Assembly (NCBI GenBank): GCA_019912965.1
Contig: JAIOHM010000021.1
Location: 1-49,902, forward strand
DNA: 49,902 nt
Source: Anaerolineae bacterium
Lineage (GTDB): Bacteria; Chloroflexota; Anaerolineae; Aggregatilineales; Phototrophicaceae
Direction of reading: 5' to 3'
The notes below the pieces were generated by a model that was not told the origin of the DNA, did not search any database, and saw only the letters and a list, made by a program, of their open reading frames with translations. Below, one piece after another: positions 34,290-43,583 of the stretch (the first letter of the stretch is position 1; each line of letters opens with the position of its first letter). The translations under genes and the position numbers were made by a program.

Positions 34290-35115
34290 CTCCTGCACCT
34301 TACCAACGACCAAAACCGCCCGCATGGCAAACATGGCGGCGGCAGACCTTCATGACATCGCCGCCAATCTTCCTCCCCTATCTGTTACTACGGAGAGGGC
34401 GAATGGCTAACCGAGCTTGACGCAGTGTTAGCCATGAGTGGGGTGAGGTTTTTCCCAAAATGCGAAATATGCACAAAAATCTGTCTCGCATTTGCCGCAT
34501 TTGCCGCATTTCTCGCATATTATCAATCTGTAACAGTCGCCAACAAAATCCACTTTCGCCATCGCCATCGCCGCCGCCATCGCCGCCACTATTCCCCTCC
34601 CTGTGTACGGGGAGGGGCTAGGGGTGGGGTTGATTCACAAATTGCACAAAATTCCTGTGCAGAAATTGCAGAAATTTGCGAATCTTATCAACCAATACGT
34701 GTCCGACAAACCCATCCCGACGACGACGACGACACCGACGACATAAACTGTCGCAAAACCCGTGTACGACATTGACGACATTGACGACATCTGCGACATT
34801 GCGCGCAAACCCATTCTCGCAATCGCAATCGCCGCAATCGCCGCAAACCCATCGCGTATTTTCTGTAAACTGACAACTGTCAACTGATAACTGACAATGA
34901 CAACGACGACATTGACGACATCTCCCCTCAACCCTTGTCATTTTTACGACATTTGCGACATAAAAGGGATGCAAATGCATCTGTATTGACTAAATGCTGA
35001 TGGCTTAAGGCTAAAGGCTTCTTGGCCACCGCGCCGCCGCCAATACAAAACGTGCACCAAACGACGACTGCCGCTTGTGCACGTTCCGAATTGACTCAGT
35101 ACTCAATATTCTCTG
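34290..35115. other. Gene-free, low-complexity tract
   Basis: No convincing gene in about 820 bp. The tract is a mosaic of short tandem motifs: GCATTTGCC units (34489-34520), CGCCATCGC units (34558-34590), a family 2 element (34594-34635), CGACGACGAC (34719-34742), GACATTGACGACATTGACGA (34768-34800), CGCAATCGC units (34817-34850) and an AACTGTCAACTGATAACTGA-type repeat (34868-34900). Open frames across it read as repetitive Val/Cys/Met strings and lack ribosome binding sites. Confidence 0.75.
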
Positions 35116-37194
35116 TTACCCGATGCCGCCTGTGGGCACCTGCGGCGGGATAATCGCCCGTTCCAAAGTGATTTCGCTGCCCGTCCCGTCCGCGCCCACC
35201 GTCACCGGAATCTGCACCGTCACCCGGTCGATGAAGCACAGGCTTTCGTTCACGGCCTCGCAGTAGTAAATCGTCAGGTCGCCCGTCACCATCGCGTTCC
35301 CTTCGGTCAGCGTCACAGGAACATGAATGGGCAGTTCCGGCTCAAGGATGCTTTGTGCCGCGTCCTCTGCTCCAATCGTCACCGCGGCGTTGTCCGATGC
35401 CCAATCCGCCGTGAACGGGGCGAGGTTGTTCAGTTTATAACCCTCCGGCAGCGCGATATTCAGCACGATTTCGCCCGCGCCTGCCGCGACCGTCTGCGCT
35501 TCAAACTGGATAGTTTCGCCGCCCGCGCTGTTGCCCCCCACAATCGTCACCTGTCCGCTGATCTGGAGCGCCGCCGCGTTCGTGAACGTCACGGTGCTCA
35601 CCGTATTCGTTGCCAGATCAATCACCCGGATTGCATCGTTATTGGTATCGGCTATGTACAGTTTGCCATTGGCATAATCCAGCCCGCCCGGTTCATCGAA
35701 CGCCGCCGCAGCCGCTTCACCGTCCTGAAACCCGCCCGTGCCGCCCAGCCCGAACAGCGTACTGATCTCGCGCACGGAAGGGTCAAGCAGTTTGATCTTG
35801 CTGTTGTAGGTATCCGTCACGTACAGCAGGCCATCTTCACCGCCCACGACGCCTAAAGGATGCTGTAAACGCGAGTCGCCAAACCCGCCGTCCACATCCC
35901 CGAAGGTGAACAGGTCATCCATCGGTGGGCCAGCCAGCGTCCGCACTTCCCGCGTCGTAAAATCCGCCGCCCGAATGCTGCTCGACTCGCTATCCGCGAA
36001 GTACAGCACATTATCGCGGAAATACAACCCGCTCGGCTGTGCCAGTTCGGCTGAACTCAACGCCCCATCTACCAGACCTTCCCGTCCACTGCCGACAATC
36101 GGCCCAACCGAATCGGCATTAAACGAAAGCACCCAGATTTGATGCATTCCGGCCATCGCAATGTACAGATTTTCGTCGTCCCCAAATTCCAAATCCCAGG
36201 GACTCGCCAGATCAGTTTCCAGCGGCAACCCCGAACTGGAGAAATCAAAACTGCGGAAGCCTGTCCCGGCAATGGTCGTCACCGTCCGCGCCAGCAAATC
36301 TACCGCCCGGATGCGATGATTATCGGTATCCGCGATGTACAGGGTATCGCCCCGCAGCGCCATTCCCTGCGGCTTATTGAAAAGGGCTTCTTCATAAGCG
36401 CCGTCCTGCCAGCCCGCCGCACCCGTGCCGATTACATCCAGCACTTCATAAGTGTTCAAATCGGTAATCACCAAGCGGTTGTGGCTGCTGTCCGCGATGA
36501 ACAAACGTCCGCTTGTGGCATCTGCCAGCACCTTGCCGGGGAACGACAGCGCCGCATTTGGCTCGGTCGCGCCTTCCAGCACAAGCGGCAGTGGATCGCG
36601 GTTGATCTCACCCGCCGAATCGAAATAGCCGATCATGCCACCGACGACCTGATCAAAGGCATCGAACGGAATCTCGCCACCCTGCACGGCGAACAGATTC
36701 CCGCGCGGGTCGATCACCACAAACGTCGGCCAGGCATTCACACCGTAAGGGCCGTAAGTATTCCAAACCGTGAAATCACCATCGTTAATGACGGGATGTT
36801 CCAACCCATAACGCTGCACAATCTGGCGGATGTTATCGGTCTGGCCTTCGTTATCGAATTTGGCCGAATGCACTCCGATCACCGCTAAGGCATCACCGTA
36901 TTTGGCTTCCAACTGCTTCAGCACCGGAATCATGTGGATACAATTGATGCACCCATACGTCCAGAAATCCAGCAGCACCACCTTGCCGCGCAAATCCTCC
37001 ATCGTCAGCGGCGCTTCCACGTTCAGCCATGCCACACCTTCTGGAAATGCAGGCGCGGGGAAGTTCGGGTCACCCGCGAATTCACCACCCGGCGGCGCTT
37101 CACCACTGCCATCCTGCGCCACGGCCTGAATCCCCACAATGACGCCCATTGTCAGCAGCACCGCCAACCCTATCTGCCACAACCGCACACGCAT
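35116..37194 (-). CDS. Exported thioredoxin-NHL repeat protein (NHLRC2-like)
   Basis: 692 residues. A signal/anchor segment (about 5-27) is followed by a TlpA-like thioredoxin domain (about 50-190) with the redox pair Cys82-Cys85 in WTYGCINCIH. Five or so NHL repeats (about 205-530; GLYFRDNVLYFADSESSSIR, GKLYIADTNNDAIRVIDLAT) form a beta-propeller. A C-terminal beta-sandwich follows (about 560-690) with a Cys pair in YYCEAVNESLCF. The order matches NHLRC2. An extracytoplasmic disulfide or redox-scaffold role is likely. Confidence 0.9.
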   Translation of the reverse strand: MRVRLWQIGLAVLLTMGVIVGIQAVAQDGSGEAPPGGEFAGDPNFPAPAFPEGVAWLNVEAPLTMEDLRGKVVLLDFWTYGCINCIHMIPVLKQLEAKYGDALAVIGVHSAKFDNEGQTDNIRQIVQRYGLEHPVINDGDFTVWNTYGPYGVNAWPTFVVIDPRGNLFAVQGGEIPFDAFDQVVGGMIGYFDSAGEINRDPLPLVLEGATEPNAALSFPGKVLADATSGRLFIADSSHNRLVITDLNTYEVLDVIGTGAAGWQDGAYEEALFNKPQGMALRGDTLYIADTDNHRIRAVDLLARTVTTIAGTGFRSFDFSSSGLPLETDLASPWDLEFGDDENLYIAMAGMHQIWVLSFNADSVGPIVGSGREGLVDGALSSAELAQPSGLYFRDNVLYFADSESSSIRAADFTTREVRTLAGPPMDDLFTFGDVDGGFGDSRLQHPLGVVGGEDGLLYVTDTYNSKIKLLDPSVREISTLFGLGGTGGFQDGEAAAAAFDEPGGLDYANGKLYIADTNNDAIRVIDLATNTVSTVTFTNAAALQISGQVTIVGGNSAGGETIQFEAQTVAAGAGEIVLNIALPEGYKLNNLAPFTADWASDNAAVTIGAEDAAQSILEPELPIHVPVTLTEGNAMVTGDLTIYYCEAVNESLCFIDRVTVQIPVTVGADGTGSEITLERAIIPPQVPTGGIG

Positions 37195-37238
37195 ATCGTT
37201 GTCCTTTTAGAGCAGTTCTTACGCCAATCAAACCGTAT

Positions 37239-37252
37239 CTTTCTTAAGAAAG
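37239..37252. promoter_or_regulatory. 14-bp palindrome in a divergent gap
   Basis: CTTTCTTAAGAAAG is perfect and lies 45 bp upstream of the thioredoxin-NHL start. A CGTTTCAAACG palindrome follows nearby. It is a candidate operator. The gap 37195-37455 holds no gene; the AT-rich part near 37300 is the likely promoter region for the histidine kinase. Confidence 0.4.
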
Positions 37253-37455
37253 TCTAACCGTTTCAAACGTTTTCAACTTTCGCCTTTTACTGTTCACCTC
37301 TTGAAAGTTTATATTTTGACTCTACCCTTAATGTATGAAAATTGCATGAATCTTCTCTCAATCCTGCAACATTACTAAAGTTTATGTTGACGAAAAATGA
37401 ATTTACCGTTTATCCTCAAGTAATACGCTATGCGTGGACTTTGGGGAGATGTTCA

Positions 37456-38862
37456 ATGGCGAAAGTATTAACGGAACGGTTTAACTTACCGCTGCCCGCG
37501 CTCGCCGCTCTGGCTGATCGCCTGACTCGGCCAGCATCCTCTATTCAGGGGCTGGAACGCCGTCAGGCACAAGTGCTCAGTGGTTTGCTGGCCGCAATCA
37601 TTCCAGTCGGCTTTATCGTCGCATTAATCACACCGCTGCTGGAACCCGGCGTGGGTCTTAACTTTGGTACGCTCTTTGCAGTTGCTGCCTTGTTTGGCAT
37701 CTATCTGGTGAGCCGTACCGCCCATTATCGGATTGCCGGGTTGATGACGGTGGGTATCATCAATGCCAGCATTTATGTTGTGACACTCGTCAGCACCGCC
37801 CCCGACCGCATCAGCACGCTGAACCTGATTCTGGCACTGCTGATGATCGCGACGATGGTGCTGCCCAACTGGGTCACTGGCGTACTGATCGGGGTCAACC
37901 TCGGTATTATGGCGCTGCTTCCCACGTTGTTTCCAGAAATCCCCTCTACTATCGCTATCATCCGGGTATTTCTTCTCGGCGCTGTTTTCCTGCTGGTCTT
38001 TATTTGGTATCGGGATACGCTGGAACGTGACCGACGCGCTCAGATTGCTGAGGCTTTCGAGCAAACCCGCCGTGCCAACGACGCGCTCAACAGCGCCAAT
38101 CAGGAACTCATCACGGCCAATAACATTGCTCAGGAAAGCATCCGTCTTAAATCCGAATTCGTTTCCACCATGTCGCATGAGCTTCGTACTCCGCTGAACG
38201 CCATTCTGGGCTTCTGTGGCATCATGCTGGAGGGTATGGGCGGTGACTTCGATGCTGATGGTCGGCAAATGCTGGAACGTATCAACGCCAACAGCAGCCG
38301 TCTGCTCATCCTGATTAACGAAGTGCTTGATCTTGCCAAGATTGAAGCTGGACGTATGGAGTTGGTGTCCAGCGCCATCAACCCGGCAGAACTGGCCGAA
38401 TCCTGGCGTTCGCAAACCCATATTCTGGCAGAGAAAAACAAGCTGGATTTCATCGTCGAAGTTGATCCGCAGCTACCACAAACACTTTATGGTGACGCCG
38501 AACGGCTCACCCAAATTGGCGTCAATCTGCTCTCAAACGCCTTCAAATTCACCGACAGCGGCAGCGTCAAACTGGCTTTCAAACGTCAGGACGACCATTG
38601 GCTGATCGAAGTTGCCGACAGCGGCGTTGGCATCCCGCCACATGCGCTTAACTACATCTTCGAAGAATTCCGTCAGGTTGATGGCTCATCCAAGCGCGTC
38701 TATGGCGGTACAGGTTTAGGGCTGGCGATTGTGCGTAACCTTGTTCGCGTCATGCGCGGTCAGGTAAAAGCCACCAGCGAACTTGGCAAGGGCAGCACAT
38801 TCACCGTTACCCTGCCCATCATTACCGAACCGAACAAAGAAACCATGCTCAAATCAGCATGA
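37456..38862 (+). CDS. Membrane-bound sensor histidine kinase
   Basis: 468 residues from ATG 37456, chosen because GGGGAG lies 7 bases upstream; upstream in-frame TTG and ATG codons lack one. Six membrane helices (about 38-188) form the sensor part, with no recognised extracellular domain. A short coiled segment leads to HisKA with the phospho-accepting His241 (STMSHELRTPLN) and the ATPase N, G1 and G2 boxes (NLLSNAFKF, DSGVGIPP, GGTGLGL). The next gene overlaps or starts 14 bp later and is its likely receiver. Confidence 0.92.
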   Translation: MAKVLTERFNLPLPALAALADRLTRPASSIQGLERRQAQVLSGLLAAIIPVGFIVALITPLLEPGVGLNFGTLFAVAALFGIYLVSRTAHYRIAGLMTVGIINASIYVVTLVSTAPDRISTLNLILALLMIATMVLPNWVTGVLIGVNLGIMALLPTLFPEIPSTIAIIRVFLLGAVFLLVFIWYRDTLERDRRAQIAEAFEQTRRANDALNSANQELITANNIAQESIRLKSEFVSTMSHELRTPLNAILGFCGIMLEGMGGDFDADGRQMLERINANSSRLLILINEVLDLAKIEAGRMELVSSAINPAELAESWRSQTHILAEKNKLDFIVEVDPQLPQTLYGDAERLTQIGVNLLSNAFKFTDSGSVKLAFKRQDDHWLIEVADSGVGIPPHALNYIFEEFRQVDGSSKRVYGGTGLGLAIVRNLVRVMRGQVKATSELGKGSTFTVTLPIITEPNKETMLKSA

Positions 38863-38876
38863 TAGGGGAAAACACT

Positions 38877-39341
38877 ATGAATACAGCAGCGATGTCTCCA
38901 CTACCCACCGCACCTACACCCATTCGCCGTGACATTCTTAAGGAATGGAAAGTGCTGGTTGTAGACGACGAACCCGATAGTTTGGAAGTTGCCACCCGCA
39001 TTCTCCGGCATTATGGGGCGAGCGTCGCTACTGCTACCAATGGTCAGGAAGGACTGGCGGCGGTCAAGGTAATCCGTCCCCGCTTCATCATCTCTGATCT
39101 CTCCATGCCGGTTATGGACGGGTGGGAAATGCTCAAGGCCATCAAGGAAGACCGCACTACGCTGGATATTCCGGTTATTGCCCTCACGGCTCATGCGATG
39201 GCAGGCGACCGTGAACGCGCCATCATGACAGGTTTTCATAATTACCTGACCAAACCCTTGACGCCTGCCACCTTCATGAAAGACCTGCTCCATCTGTTGA
39301 TGGATATCCCGGAACTTGCACAAGCTATCCAACTGAGCTAA
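38877..39341 (+). CDS. Single-domain response regulator
   Basis: 154 residues from ATG 38877 with GGGG 9 bases upstream; ATG 38859, overlapping the kinase stop, is the alternative. A receiver domain with acidic pair Asp30/Asp31, phospho-acceptor Asp74 (FIISDLSMPVMDGW) and the conserved Thr/Lys (ALTAHA, YLTKPL). No output domain. It probably receives phosphate from the adjacent kinase and passes it on by protein contact. Confidence 0.92.
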   Translation: MNTAAMSPLPTAPTPIRRDILKEWKVLVVDDEPDSLEVATRILRHYGASVATATNGQEGLAAVKVIRPRFIISDLSMPVMDGWEMLKAIKEDRTTLDIPVIALTAHAMAGDRERAIMTGFHNYLTKPLTPATFMKDLLHLLMDIPELAQAIQLS

Positions 39342-39383
39342 CATTTCAGTCAGTGTAAAGACAAGAATAGGGAGAACAAACTC

Positions 39384-39749
39384 ATGGGGGACTGGAAAAT
39401 TTTGGTAGTCGAGGATGACCCCGATGGACAGGAAGTGGTTGGACGGATGCTCCGCCACAGCCGGATTGATGTTGATGTAGTCGGCACAGCCGAAGAAGCG
39501 CTGCATTCCCTATCCGGCGAATCCTATACCGCCGCGATTCTTGATCTGGCGCTGCCGGGTATGGATGGCTGGACGCTGCTGGGACGCATCCAGAAAAACC
39601 CGTCTACCGCCCATGTTCCCTGTGTTGCCATCACCGCCTATCATTCGGCTGATCTGGCCGTTAAAGCTATTCAGGCAGGTTTTGTGGCCTACTTTCCCAA
39701 ACCGCTGGATACCTCGTTTGTCCGCGAACTTCAGCGCGTTCTGCGCTAA
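39384..39749 (+). CDS. Single-domain response regulator
   Basis: 121 residues; AGGGAG lies 12 bases upstream of the ATG. A receiver with acidic pocket Glu10/Asp11/Asp12, phospho-acceptor Asp54 (AILDLALPGMDGW), AITAYH and the FPKPLD lysine. No output domain. It ends the kinase-receiver-receiver operon, followed by a hairpin shared with the convergent BLUF gene. Confidence 0.92.
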   Translation: MGDWKILVVEDDPDGQEVVGRMLRHSRIDVDVVGTAEEALHSLSGESYTAAILDLALPGMDGWTLLGRIQKNPSTAHVPCVAITAYHSADLAVKAIQAGFVAYFPKPLDTSFVRELQRVLR

Positions 39750-39768
39750 CGCAATCATTACATTCCAG

Positions 39769-39791
39769 ACAAGGGGCTTTAAGCCCCTTGT
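39769..39791. terminator. Bidirectional hairpin between convergent genes
   Basis: 10-bp perfect arms ACAAGGGGCT/AGCCCCTTGT around TTA. It lies between the second receiver and the BLUF gene, 20 bp and 4 bp from their stops. It lacks a long T tract on either strand. Confidence 0.7.
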
Positions 39792-39794
39792 TCA

Positions 39795-40220
39795 TTAGAA
39801 GTACATCCGTTCTTTAAAGGACTCCAGCAAAATCACTGCCCGGTTAGGTTTATCTACGAAATAATTAGCCTGCGGACGTGCCAGAAAATCGGTATAGCCG
39901 TCCAGCGTATCGGGGGCTACATCTTCCAGCTTGTTAAAGCCCATTGACCAATTGCCAAAAGAACGCTGCTTAACGATGCTCTTGTATACCTTCATGACGT
40001 TGCGGTGTCGGGGGTCTTGCCGGATTTTATCGAATAAGGTCTCAACCACTTTATTTTCACCCTCTAGCGCCTGGATGAAAAAACGATCCCGGTAGAGCAG
40101 CATCCCGGTAACATCTATTTTCTGGTTCTTATCGCGGCAAACCTCCAAAAGCGCGCGGAGTTCATCATCGCTCATCGGCTTGGTCGCTACACTGACATAA
40201 ACCATCGAAACCAATTCCAT
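39795..40220 (-). CDS. BLUF-domain blue-light photoreceptor
   Basis: 141 residues. The flavin-binding residues fall at the spacing of AppA: Tyr8, Asn32, Gln50, Trp91 and Met93 (AppA Tyr21, Asn45, Gln63, Trp104, Met106). Conserved segments DVTGMLLYRDRFFIQALEG and FGNWSMGF support this. It has no fused output domain, so it should act through a partner. The start has AGAGGTG about 7 bases upstream. It is convergent with the kinase/receiver operon. Confidence 0.93.
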   Translation of the reverse strand: MELVSMVYVSVATKPMSDDELRALLEVCRDKNQKIDVTGMLLYRDRFFIQALEGENKVVETLFDKIRQDPRHRNVMKVYKSIVKQRSFGNWSMGFNKLEDVAPDTLDGYTDFLARPQANYFVDKPNRAVILLESFKERMYF

Positions 40221-40414
40221 GTTTAGACACCTCTGTTTCTACCTATAGATAACCTCATTCTAACGCCAATTCCTTACCTTCGAATATAACGATTTACCAG
40301 TACATTCCTTCAATCAGCCGCAGAACCCGGTTCGCCAAAAACCACTGGCAAAAGGTTTGCTATCATCTCAGGCATATCAACCTGCGGGGCAATCAGAATA
40401 CGCGTTACTCAAGA
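40221..40414. other. Intergenic gap without recognised features
   Basis: Contains no open frame with a ribosome binding site and no palindrome of the families seen elsewhere. It holds the BLUF promoter region and the end of the SDR transcript. Confidence 0.6.
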
Positions 40415-41170
40415 TTAGCCACCCCAGACATGTTCACCGCCGTTGACATGAATTACCGTCCCGGTAATCCAATCTTCGGCTGCCAGATAAGCCACCGCCC
40501 GCGCGACATCTTCTGGTGTTCCGGTACGCTGAAGGGCCGTCGTTTTACCGATTTTTGCCCACTCGGCGTCGCTCATGTTGACGCCTTCAGTTTTCATCAC
40601 TGGCCCCGGCATCACCGCATTTACCCGAATGTTCGGCCCCAGACTGGCCGCTGCAACCTGCGTAAGCATCCATAAACCCGCTTTGCTCACGCTGTGATGT
40701 GGGTATCGCGGCCAGGGCTGCGTCGCCCCCTTATCCAGAATATTGATAATCACGCCACCTGCCGGGTCATTCTGATGCATCAGTGTGGCTGCGGCCTGCG
40801 TGGTCAGGAAGGGAGCAGTCAAGTTGATATTCAAAGTTTCCTGCCAATCCGCCAGCGTAACTTCCAGCAAATTGCGCTGCTGGAAGTTGGCCGCGCTGTT
40901 GACCAGAATGTTCAGCCGTCCAAAATCCTCGCGCAGCGCCGTGAAGATAGCTTCGACACCTTCCGGCTTGCTCAAATCACCCTGTACAGCATGTGCGTCC
41001 ACGCCCAACGATTTGATCTCACGGACTGTTTCGGTAGCCGCCTGAGCCGATCCGCCATAATGCACCAGAATATGTGCCCCACGCCGCGCCAATTCCAGCG
41101 CAATCGCCTTCCCCACCCGGCGCGCGCCCCCGGTCACTACCGCCACCTGATCGGTCAAATCCACCCGCAT
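40415..41170 (-). CDS. Pteridine-reductase-like SDR with Tyr-to-His active site
   Basis: 251 residues, classical short-chain dehydrogenase fold: GGARRVGKAIA cofactor motif, GDLS, NSAANF, and a C-terminal WITGTVIHVNGG. Spacing fits the PTR1/FolM group, whose catalytic set is Asp-Tyr-Lys (PTR1 Asp181, Tyr194, Lys198). Here Asp146 and Lys163 are at the same spacing, but the Tyr position is His159 (PRYPHHSVSKAG), a CAC codon one base from TAC. Catalysis may be altered. GGGGGAA precedes the ATG. It follows the oxidase operon on the same strand. Confidence 0.88.
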   Translation of the reverse strand: MRVDLTDQVAVVTGGARRVGKAIALELARRGAHILVHYGGSAQAATETVREIKSLGVDAHAVQGDLSKPEGVEAIFTALREDFGRLNILVNSAANFQQRNLLEVTLADWQETLNINLTAPFLTTQAAATLMHQNDPAGGVIINILDKGATQPWPRYPHHSVSKAGLWMLTQVAAASLGPNIRVNAVMPGPVMKTEGVNMSDAEWAKIGKTTALQRTGTPEDVARAVAYLAAEDWITGTVIHVNGGEHVWGG

Positions 41171-41192
41171 TGTCAGTTCCCCCTAAACAAAT

Positions 41193-41224
41193 GTAGGGGC
41201 GAACCACGCTGGGCACGCCCCTAC
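41193..41224. repeat. GTAGGGGCG palindrome between the oxidase operon and the SDR
   Basis: Outer arms GTAGGGGCG/CGCCCCTAC with a 14-base centre, so a hairpin with a larger loop than the other copies. It may terminate or process the oxidase transcript. Confidence 0.75.
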
Positions 41225-41250
41225 TTATCATACGAGACTCATCGGTGAGA

Positions 41251-41598
41251 TCAGTACCCGGTGGGCACTATCATCAGGAACAGCGTCGCCAGAATCACCA
41301 GAATGGTTGGAATAATCAAGGTAGCCGCAAAGATTCGGCTGTCCTTGTTCAGATGCATGTAGAACCAGACGACCAACCCTGCCTTAATGAAAGCCAGCGC
41401 CAGCATCACGGGAATGGTGAGGAAGCCGCGTGGCAGTTGGGAAAGCGCAATTTCAATCGCCGTCAGGATGCCCAACCCAATGTACACCGCAGTGTAAACC
41501 GGAACAGGGAGCGTCCGCCCCATAATCACAGCATTGTCGTTATGGGCGTGGCTGTCTTCCGCGTGTTCATCTGTATTATGTTGGTTATGCTCAGTCAT
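41251..41598 (-). CDS. ctaF: Cytochrome c oxidase subunit IV (COX4/CyoD-like)
   Basis: 115 residues. A His/Asp-rich N-terminal tail is followed by three membrane helices (about 34-52, 60-80 and 91-111) with FIKAGLVVWFYMHL, typical of the bacterial subunit IV. It is last in the oxidase operon, 33 bp after subunit III. It has a structural role in complex stability. Confidence 0.85.
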   Translation of the reverse strand: MTEHNQHNTDEHAEDSHAHNDNAVIMGRTLPVPVYTAVYIGLGILTAIEIALSQLPRGFLTIPVMLALAFIKAGLVVWFYMHLNKDSRIFAATLIIPTILVILATLFLMIVPTGY

Positions 41599-41631
41599 GA
41601 TAAATTGCCTTTGGGTTATTGGTTAGATGAA

Positions 41632-42279
41632 CTACACCAGATACAGCAACGTGAACAGCAAAATCCACACCACATCCACAAAGTGCCAGTACAGCCCGAA
41701 GACCTCGACACCAGTATAATTTTTGGCGCTGTAGCGTCCCTTCATGCCATTCCGGGCCACGTAAAGCGCCCATAGCACCCCAATAATCACATGGAACCCG
41801 TGAAAGGCTGTGGGGGCATAAAAGCGCATCCCAAAGCCGTCAAACTCATTCCCTTGATTAAACAGGGCGATTCCCATGTGCGAGAGTTCGTTGTACTCGA
41901 CATATTGCAGGCCAACAAAGATTGCGCCTAGAACCGCTGTCAAAGTGATCCAGCGCACCAAACCCTGCTGGTTATTGCGCTGAATTTCGCGCAGCCCCAT
42001 AACCATCGCCCAACTGCTGGAAAGCAGCAGGAAGGTGTTCAGAGTCACGAGCAGAATATTGGCTTCTGCATGAACTTTATGGACAATTTCCGGGTTGTGG
42101 AAACGGAACACCACGAACACCGCGATCATCGTAGCGAAGATCACGACTTCTGAGGCCAGATACAGCCAGAAGGCGAACTTTAAATTCTCGGCCTGCGCGT
42201 GCGGGTCAGCGTGACCATGATGCTCGGCGGGGGCGGTTTCAACTGCTTTTTCTACCGTCTCAATGCTCATATCGCTCAT
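41632..42279 (-). CDS. ctaE: Cytochrome c oxidase subunit III
   Basis: 215 residues with AGGG 7 bases upstream of the ATG. It has five membrane helices, with FWLYLASEVVIFATMI early, the central family segment FHGFHVIIGVLWALY, and the C-terminal YWHFVDVVWILLFTLLYL. It is the canonical subunit III of the heme-copper oxidase. It follows the unknown membrane protein by 11 bp and precedes subunit IV. Confidence 0.92.
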   Translation of the reverse strand: MSDMSIETVEKAVETAPAEHHGHADPHAQAENLKFAFWLYLASEVVIFATMIAVFVVFRFHNPEIVHKVHAEANILLVTLNTFLLLSSSWAMVMGLREIQRNNQQGLVRWITLTAVLGAIFVGLQYVEYNELSHMGIALFNQGNEFDGFGMRFYAPTAFHGFHVIIGVLWALYVARNGMKGRYSAKNYTGVEVFGLYWHFVDVVWILLFTLLYLV

Positions 42280-42290
42280 AAGATTCCCTT

Positions 42291-43463
42291 TTACCGTTGA
42301 CCCAAAAATTTGGGCAGCCCGCCGCGCAGCCAGCGCGCCAGCACACCCGCCAGTTCAGGGATCAGCATCGGCCAGTTAATTGCCGCGTAGCGCGACCACA
42401 TCTCCGTTGGGATGACAAACTTCAACCACTCGACCGGCGCCAGCAAACCCAGCACAATCACTGTTAGCACCAGGAAGAAGACCATCTGCCAGAAGTCGCC
42501 GCGCGTCTCTGAAATCGTGACACCGATCATGACAATCGCCACAATGCTGAAAGTCACCAGCGCCAGAATGCGCCATGTGTTGGCTGCTAACAGCGACCGG
42601 GCGAAGAAAAAGCCCAGCGAGATGAACGACACCACTATCCAAAGCAGCATGATAACCGGGAGGCCAGTCATCACTACTGAAGGCACCAGCACAGGCAGGG
42701 GCATTGCCAGCAGCAGGAGCAGCAGCCAGATCGGTTTACGGTAGCCGATCAACAGCACCAACTGCGGCAGGATGAATGCGGGCATAATTAAGGCGGTGGG
42801 CAATTCGAGACTGGGAACCATCAGCGGAAGCTGCCCCAGACTGACCAACAAGAGAACAAAAATCAGGGCTTTCCACGGGATGGAAACGGCATTCGGATTG
42901 GTCTTGCCCTGTGCAAAGTAGCCGACGATAAAGGCGATCAGGCCCGCCGTCATGAAGAGCGAGAAAATTGTCCAGGCTACAAACACAATGAACAGCACCA
43001 GATAGCTTACCGTTACGGTTGGGCCACCGAAGGGCAGTGGAATATCGGTGTAACCGATAGCAGCTACGTTACCGTCATCACCCTGTACACTGCGAATGGT
43101 AGGGCCACCCGGTAAAAAGGCGAACACCGCGATGGCGAACACCATCAAAATCAGCCAGAAGGTCATCTGCCATGTGTAACCACCCAAGATCGCCAGCGGG
43201 CTTTCGGCTTTGGCAGCTTCGGCGGGTTCAATGGCGTGTTCCTCACCGTGTACATTCATACGGGGGTCGAATGCACCCATCCCCCATACAAAAAAGCCCG
43301 AACTCAGGAACGCGCCCAACACCATCGCTGGCCCCACAAATGCGAGTGGAGCATCCGGGTTCGGGTCTAATCCCTGTGCCAGCCGGATCACGATGGCGAT
43401 TAATGCGCCAACAATGAAGCCCACAATGCCTAACGGCACTGCGCGGGCAAGTCCTGGTTGCAT
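42291..43463 (-). CDS. Multi-pass membrane protein in the oxidase operon
   Basis: 390 residues with about ten membrane helices and a short soluble loop near residues 72-90. AAGGA precedes the ATG. No family was recognised. Its position between two subunit III genes, with an 11-bp gap to ctaE, points to a role in oxidase assembly or as an accessory subunit. Confidence 0.75.
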   Translation of the reverse strand: MQPGLARAVPLGIVGFIVGALIAIVIRLAQGLDPNPDAPLAFVGPAMVLGAFLSSGFFVWGMGAFDPRMNVHGEEHAIEPAEAAKAESPLAILGGYTWQMTFWLILMVFAIAVFAFLPGGPTIRSVQGDDGNVAAIGYTDIPLPFGGPTVTVSYLVLFIVFVAWTIFSLFMTAGLIAFIVGYFAQGKTNPNAVSIPWKALIFVLLLVSLGQLPLMVPSLELPTALIMPAFILPQLVLLIGYRKPIWLLLLLLAMPLPVLVPSVVMTGLPVIMLLWIVVSFISLGFFFARSLLAANTWRILALVTFSIVAIVMIGVTISETRGDFWQMVFFLVLTVIVLGLLAPVEWLKFVIPTEMWSRYAAINWPMLIPELAGVLARWLRGGLPKFLGQR

Positions 43464-43583
43464 ACGTCCTTCTCCCTGTAGTCAACAGTCATTGGTCATT
43501 AGTCGTCAGTTCGTAATCTGTCTATCAAGCCAATTTCAATTCAGGCAGCAGACTATGCGCTATTGACTAAAGACTAACGACAC
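43464..43583. repeat. TAGTCAACAGTCATTGGTC-type repeat in the oxidase operon
   Basis: Short degenerate units of AGTC (AGTCAACAGTCATTGGTCAT at 43482 and ACTAAAGACTAACGAC at the far end, inverted) fill the 120-bp gap. They could form a long weak hairpin. Confidence 0.5.

Noticed and set aside
34719..34850. Possible CRISPR array (GACGACATTGACGAC spacing)
   Set aside because: Units are 9-12 bases, not separated by unique spacers of constant length, and no cas genes are nearby.
34635..34931. Minus-strand open frame with Val and Met/Ser repeats in the low-complexity tract
   Set aside because: No ribosome binding site, no family features; its composition comes from the tandem DNA motifs.
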